From an uncultured beta proteobacterium (GTDB taxonomy: Bacteria > Pseudomonadota > Gammaproteobacteria > Burkholderiales > Burkholderiaceae_C): a stretch of 5,905 nucleotides of DNA. This document shows, in pieces, positions 3,704 to 5,905 of this stretch. The first letter of the stretch is position 1. Every line of letters starts with the position of its first letter. The DNA lies in the NCBI GenBank assembly GCA_903944555.1, contig CAJASG010000317.1, positions 1 to 5,905 of the forward strand, written 5' to 3'. The translations under genes were made by a program, and so were the position numbers. Under the pieces are notes generated by a model. It searched no databases and had not been told where the DNA came from. It worked only from the letters and a program-made list of their open reading frames with translations.

Positions 3704-5905
3704 ATGGCCACCAAGAAAAAAGTCGGAGAAATCACCCCCAGCAAACCCCGCTTTGAGGTGCTGGATGCAGATCCCAGCCAATTCGATGGCAGCCGCTTCT
3801 ATGACGATGCGCCCGCGCCCGAGGTGGTCAAGCCGGAAACGGCCGGCGTGTTTCGCACCATGGGCGACATGGGCATCAAGATGGGGCAGGGCGCCGTGGA
3901 CTTGGGTGCGTCCGTGGTGGGTATGGGCAACATGGTTAGTGGTGGTTTGGTCGGGCAGGGCATGGAAGCCATTGGCTACGACCCCAAGCGCACCAAGGAC
4001 GCCATGGGGGAATACCTGAGTGCCGACCAGCAGGCCGCCGACAAACGGGTGCAAGACGCGCAGGGCTTTTTTGAAACCCTGAAACAGGCGGTCACTGAGC
4101 CGCGATTTATTGCGGGTTCCGTGGCGCAGTCGCTGCCGGGCATGTTGGCCATTGGTGGTGTCACCGGTGCCGTGGCCCGGGGTATTGCGGAAAAGGCCGC
4201 CCTCTCTACCGCCGAAGGCATTGCCGCCGCGACTGGCAAGACTGGCGCCGCTGCAGCCGAGGCTGCATTGGCCACGCCAGCGGGCAAGACTGCCGCGCAG
4301 CTGGCGCTGGATGCGTCGGCCAACAAGCTGATGGCCTTGGGTGCTGCCAGTGAAGGCGCGCAGACCACCGGCCATATCGCGCAAGAGGCGCAGCACGCCG
4401 GGCGCAGCTGGAGCGAATACGCACCTGGTGCTTTGGCCGCTGGTGTCGGTACCGGCGCCATTGCCTTGGGTGCCGGGCGCCTGATGGGTGATGCCGCGAC
4501 CGAGATTTTTACCGGTGCCCATACCAAAATGGCCGGCTCCCTACCGGGGCGCGTGGCCAAGTCGGCCTTTAGCGAAGGTGTGTTGGAAGAAATGCCGCAG
4601 TCGGCGCAAGAACGCTACTTCAACAATGTGGCGATGGGTGAAGCCAACCCCATGAAGGGCGTGGCCGAGGATGCCGCCACGGGCTTGGTGACTGGTGCTG
4701 CAATGGGGGTAGGGCTGGGCGGCTTTGCTGGAAAGGCACCGCCCGCACAGCCATCCGGTTTACCCGCCGATACTGCGACCACGCCACCGGGCGCACCGTT
4801 GGCCGCAGGGCTGCCGGCGGCACCCGCACCCGCACCCGCAACCGCAACCGCAACCCCACCCGGGCCGATGCAGCGCGCCGCTGCTGCCGCGCAGCCAGTC
4901 GCACCGGTAGCGCCGGGCGCAATCCAAGACATGGGCAGTTCAGTCGGTCAAGGTATGGCCAGCCCAACCACCGCACAGCAACTGGCCGACATGCCCGAGG
5001 CCGACCTGCGCGCGATGGCGCAAAACTGGTCCGGTGACACCGCGCCCAACGGCCACCCGAACAGTGCGATCGACAAAGCGGCCGCCCGCGCCGCCCTGGA
5101 CGAGCTGGCCCGCCGCGCCGAGACTGCGCAACAGCCAGTAGACCCGGACATGCCGCTGAACTACAGCCCGTTTGCGGTGGCTGATGGTGGCTACCAGTAC
5201 GAAGGCACCCGCGACGGTGACGTGGTGGCGCTGAACCAAGCGCCCTTTGCCACCGCTGCCGCTGCGACCGTGCAAGCGCACCATGAAGGCGCCGGCTGGG
5301 CCGTGGTGCCTGTGTTTGATGGGTTTGTCGTGCGAAAGGAAGACCATGGCCAAGCTACTGGAGCTCCACCCGTATCTGGAACACCCGCTGCAGATGCGCG
5401 CAATCAGCCCACTGGAGGCGTGGAATCTGGACCTGGTGCTGACGGAAACCCAGCAACCCACGGCGCAGGACTGGCGGACGCTGGCGTGGCTCAAGCTGCT
5501 GCACCGGTCGGTGGAGCTGATGCAGGTGCAGTAGCGCCGGCGTCTAAGGACAAGCCCAATGTCAAAAACCAAGCACCAAGCACCAAGCCCGAAACAGCAG
5601 CAGCGCCAGCAAAAGCGCCAGCAGCAACGCCGCCAGTGGTGGGCGCTGACGCAACCAGCGCCGCAGGACTACCCAATGCCGCCACCCCCACAGTGGAAGC
5701 CGCTGGGGTAGCTGCCAATGGCCTGAGTGCAGCCGACAACGCCGCGCTGACTTCGCGCTTGAACCAGTCGGACGCCTTCAATGGCACGCTGGAAGACTCC
5801 ATTAATGCCGAGGTGGAAGCCCACGGCGTGGTGGTGCGAAAACATGACCCTGAGAGCAAAAACAAACGGATGTGGAACCGGCACCTGGCGAAGAAGGACA
5901 ACGCC
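3704..5905 (+). CDS. giant phage virion protein, N-terminal 734 residues (runs off window)
   Basis: The frame is open from the ATG at 3704 to the last base without a stop. AGGA at 3695-3698, overlapping the previous TAG, supports the start. Residues 1-50 are charged. Residues 53-93 contain a Gly-rich amphipathic segment ending in AIGYDPKRT. Hydrophobic Gly/Ala stretches lie at about 135-160, 240-263 and 326-343, and the motif EGVLEEMPQSAQE at 291-303 sits between the last two. I recall this arrangement at the N-terminus of very large podovirus proteins, some of which carry PLxRFG or other 'polyvalent protein' domains further along. Next come an Ala/Pro/Thr linker (about 344-420), a helical segment (424-475), a small folded patch (483-547) ending in GFVVRKED, a long Ala/Gly/Pro linker (548-670) and a charged segment to the window edge. 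No lytic transglycosylase motif is visible in this part. Likely role: a virion protein delivered into the cell, comparable in position to T7 gp16. Codon use is odd in the 548-670 linker (see the nested ORFs). Confidence 0.87.
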   Translation, partial: MATKKKVGEITPSKPRFEVLDADPSQFDGSRFYDDAPAPEVVKPETAGVFRTMGDMGIKMGQGAVDLGASVVGMGNMVSGGLVGQGMEAIGYDPKRTKDAMGEYLSADQQAADKRVQDAQGFFETLKQAVTEPRFIAGSVAQSLPGMLAIGGVTGAVARGIAEKAALSTAEGIAAATGKTGAAAAEAALATPAGKTAAQLALDASANKLMALGAASEGAQTTGHIAQEAQHAGRSWSEYAPGALAAGVGTGAIALGAGRLMGDAATEIFTGAHTKMAGSLPGRVAKSAFSEGVLEEMPQSAQERYFNNVAMGEANPMKGVAEDAATGLVTGAAMGVGLGGFAGKAPPAQPSGLPADTATTPPGAPLAAGLPAAPAPAPATATATPPGPMQRAAAAAQPVAPVAPGAIQDMGSSVGQGMASPTTAQQLADMPEADLRAMAQNWSGDTAPNGHPNSAIDKAAARAALDELARRAETAQQPVDPDMPLNYSPFAVADGGYQYEGTRDGDVVALNQAPFATAAAATVQAHHEGAGWAVVPVFDGFVVRKEDHGQATGAPPVSGTPAADARNQPTGGVESGPGADGNPATHGAGLADAGVAQAAAPVGGADAGAVAPASKDKPNVKNQAPSTKPETAAAPAKAPAATPPVVGADATSAAGLPNAATPTVEAAGVAANGLSAADNAALTSRLNQSDAFNGTLEDSINAEVEAHGVVVRKHDPESKNKRMWNRHLAKKDNA
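4820..4855 (+). repeat. hexanucleotide tandem repeat, (GCACCC)3(GCAACC)3
   Basis: Three copies of GCACCC are followed by three of GCAACC, encoding Ala-Pro and then Ala-Thr dipeptides (residues 373-384) in a linker of the giant protein. The repeats are in phase with the reading frame. They look like a linker that grows and shrinks by slippage. Confidence 0.9.
5336..5340 (+). promoter_or_regulatory. Shine-Dalgarno for the nested 62-aa ORF
   Basis: AAGGA lies five bases before the ATG at 5346. The context AAGGAAGACCATGGCCAAG resembles the start of the giant gene itself (AGGACGACCATGGCCACC at 3695-3712), sharing GACCATGGCCA. This site chooses 5346 over the in-frame upstream ATG at 5283, where I see no comparable site. 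Confidence 0.55.
5346..5534 (+). CDS. nested overprinted small ORF, 62 aa, helical, function unknown
   Basis: The ORF lies entirely inside the giant virion gene, in its +1 frame, and ends at TAG 5532-5534. The product is unlike a random shadow: Leu-rich and amphipathic helical, with conserved-looking aromatic and turn positions (HPYLEHP at 8-14, SPLEAW at 21-26, W43, LAWLKLLH at 46-53) and no Arg/Ser/Cys excess. By hand count, 54 of 62 codons end in G or C, with frequent CTG, GAG, CAG and GTG as in the neighbouring genes. In the giant's own frame only 21 of 63 codons over the same bases end in G or C, and the encoded residues are a bland Ala/Gly/Pro linker. This suggests selection acts mainly on the nested frame. 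The alternative is chance arising from an Ala/Gly-rich host frame. I do not recognise the protein. A small virion, chaperone or lysis accessory role would fit, but nothing in the sequence decides. Confidence 0.58.
   Translation: MAKLLELHPYLEHPLQMRAISPLEAWNLDLVLTETQQPTAQDWRTLAWLKLLHRSVELMQVQ
5546..5550 (+). promoter_or_regulatory. Shine-Dalgarno for the second nested ORF
   Basis: AAGGA lies eight bases before the ATG at 5559, in the 24-base gap that follows the stop of the 62-aa nested ORF. A gap and ribosome site of this kind are what a normal two-gene operon would show. Confidence 0.42.
5559..5711 (+). CDS. second nested small ORF, 50 aa, Gln/Arg-rich then Pro-rich
   Basis: The ORF is in the same +1 frame as the 62-aa nested ORF and ends at TAG 5709-5711. 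The product starts MSKTKH, has a Gln/Arg/Lys-rich basic segment (residues 12-26), a Trp pair (27-28), and a Pro-rich tail ending PPPPQWKPLG. It is strongly basic and probably disordered, as in small nucleic-acid-binding or interaction peptides. By hand count 37 of 50 codons end in G or C, against about half in the giant's frame over the same bases. Gln and Arg are what a GCA/GCG-rich alanine linker gives when read one base later, so the basic segment alone is weak evidence. The ribosome site, the Trp residues and the tandem position strengthen it. The function is not recognisable. Confidence 0.38.
   Translation: MSKTKHQAPSPKQQQRQQKRQQQRRQWWALTQPAPQDYPMPPPPQWKPLG

Noticed and set aside
3753..4019. 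88-aa + strand ORF in the +1 frame near the start of the giant gene
   Set aside because: Very Trp/Arg/Pro-rich composition typical of a shadow, and the host frame here has normal codon use and recognisable motifs.
4725..4910. 61-aa + strand ORF in the +1 frame of the giant gene, rich in His-Pro and Gln-Pro
   Set aside because: It is the direct +1 reading of the GCACCC/GCAACC repeat linker, has Pro/His/Arg bias and no ribosome site. It is a useful negative control for the two nested ORFs that I do report.
5330..5346. Programmed +1 frameshift from the giant gene into the nested frame
   Set aside because: No recognisable +1 slippery site or stimulating structure, whereas a good ribosome site and ATG are present, so independent initiation is the simpler reading.
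5491..5901. 136-aa minus-strand ORF opposite the end of the giant gene
   Set aside because: Ala/Gly-rich mirror of the Ala-rich linker with no ribosome site. The + strand readings explain the region better.

Overview
The window is a compact stretch of bacteriophage (or prophage) structural genes, all on the + strand. High G+C, CTG/GCC-rich codon use and GTG as a minor start suggest a proteobacterial host. Burkholderiales (Comamonadaceae-like) is my best guess from style, not from a diagnostic marker. There are no RNA genes, integrase, transposase or CRISPR repeats, and no intergenic gap longer than about 90 bases.

Layout: (1) 19-261, a small conserved-type phage protein; (2) 349-861, a 170-aa protein with a cupin-like beta-barrel core; (3) 863-2035, a 390-aa virion protein with a hydrophobic N-terminus, a run of 13 glycines, an Ala/Gln/Asn-rich helical body and a C-terminal Peptidase_S74 intramolecular chaperone domain; (4) 2032-3696, a 554-aa helical virion protein that starts inside the stop codon of gene 3; (5) 3704 to beyond the window end, the first 734 residues of a very large virion protein, with glycine/alanine-rich hydrophobic segments followed by Ala/Pro linkers. 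Genes 3, 4 and 5 are tightly coupled (1-nt gap before gene 3, ATGA overlap, 7-nt gap). Their sizes and order recall the three internal (DNA-ejection) proteins of short-tailed phages such as T7 gp14, gp15 and gp16. That comparison is by layout and composition only.

The most unusual feature lies inside gene 5. Between about 5345 and 5711 the giant protein's own frame becomes an Ala/Gly/Pro linker whose codon third positions turn AT-rich. In the same stretch the +1 frame holds two consecutive small ORFs (5346-5534, 62 aa; 5559-5711, 50 aa), each with a Shine-Dalgarno sequence at suitable spacing. The first has the composition and codon use of a real helical protein. I read this as two probable overprinted small genes carried in a disordered linker of a giant virion protein. 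The first is well supported by composition; the second is more tentative.
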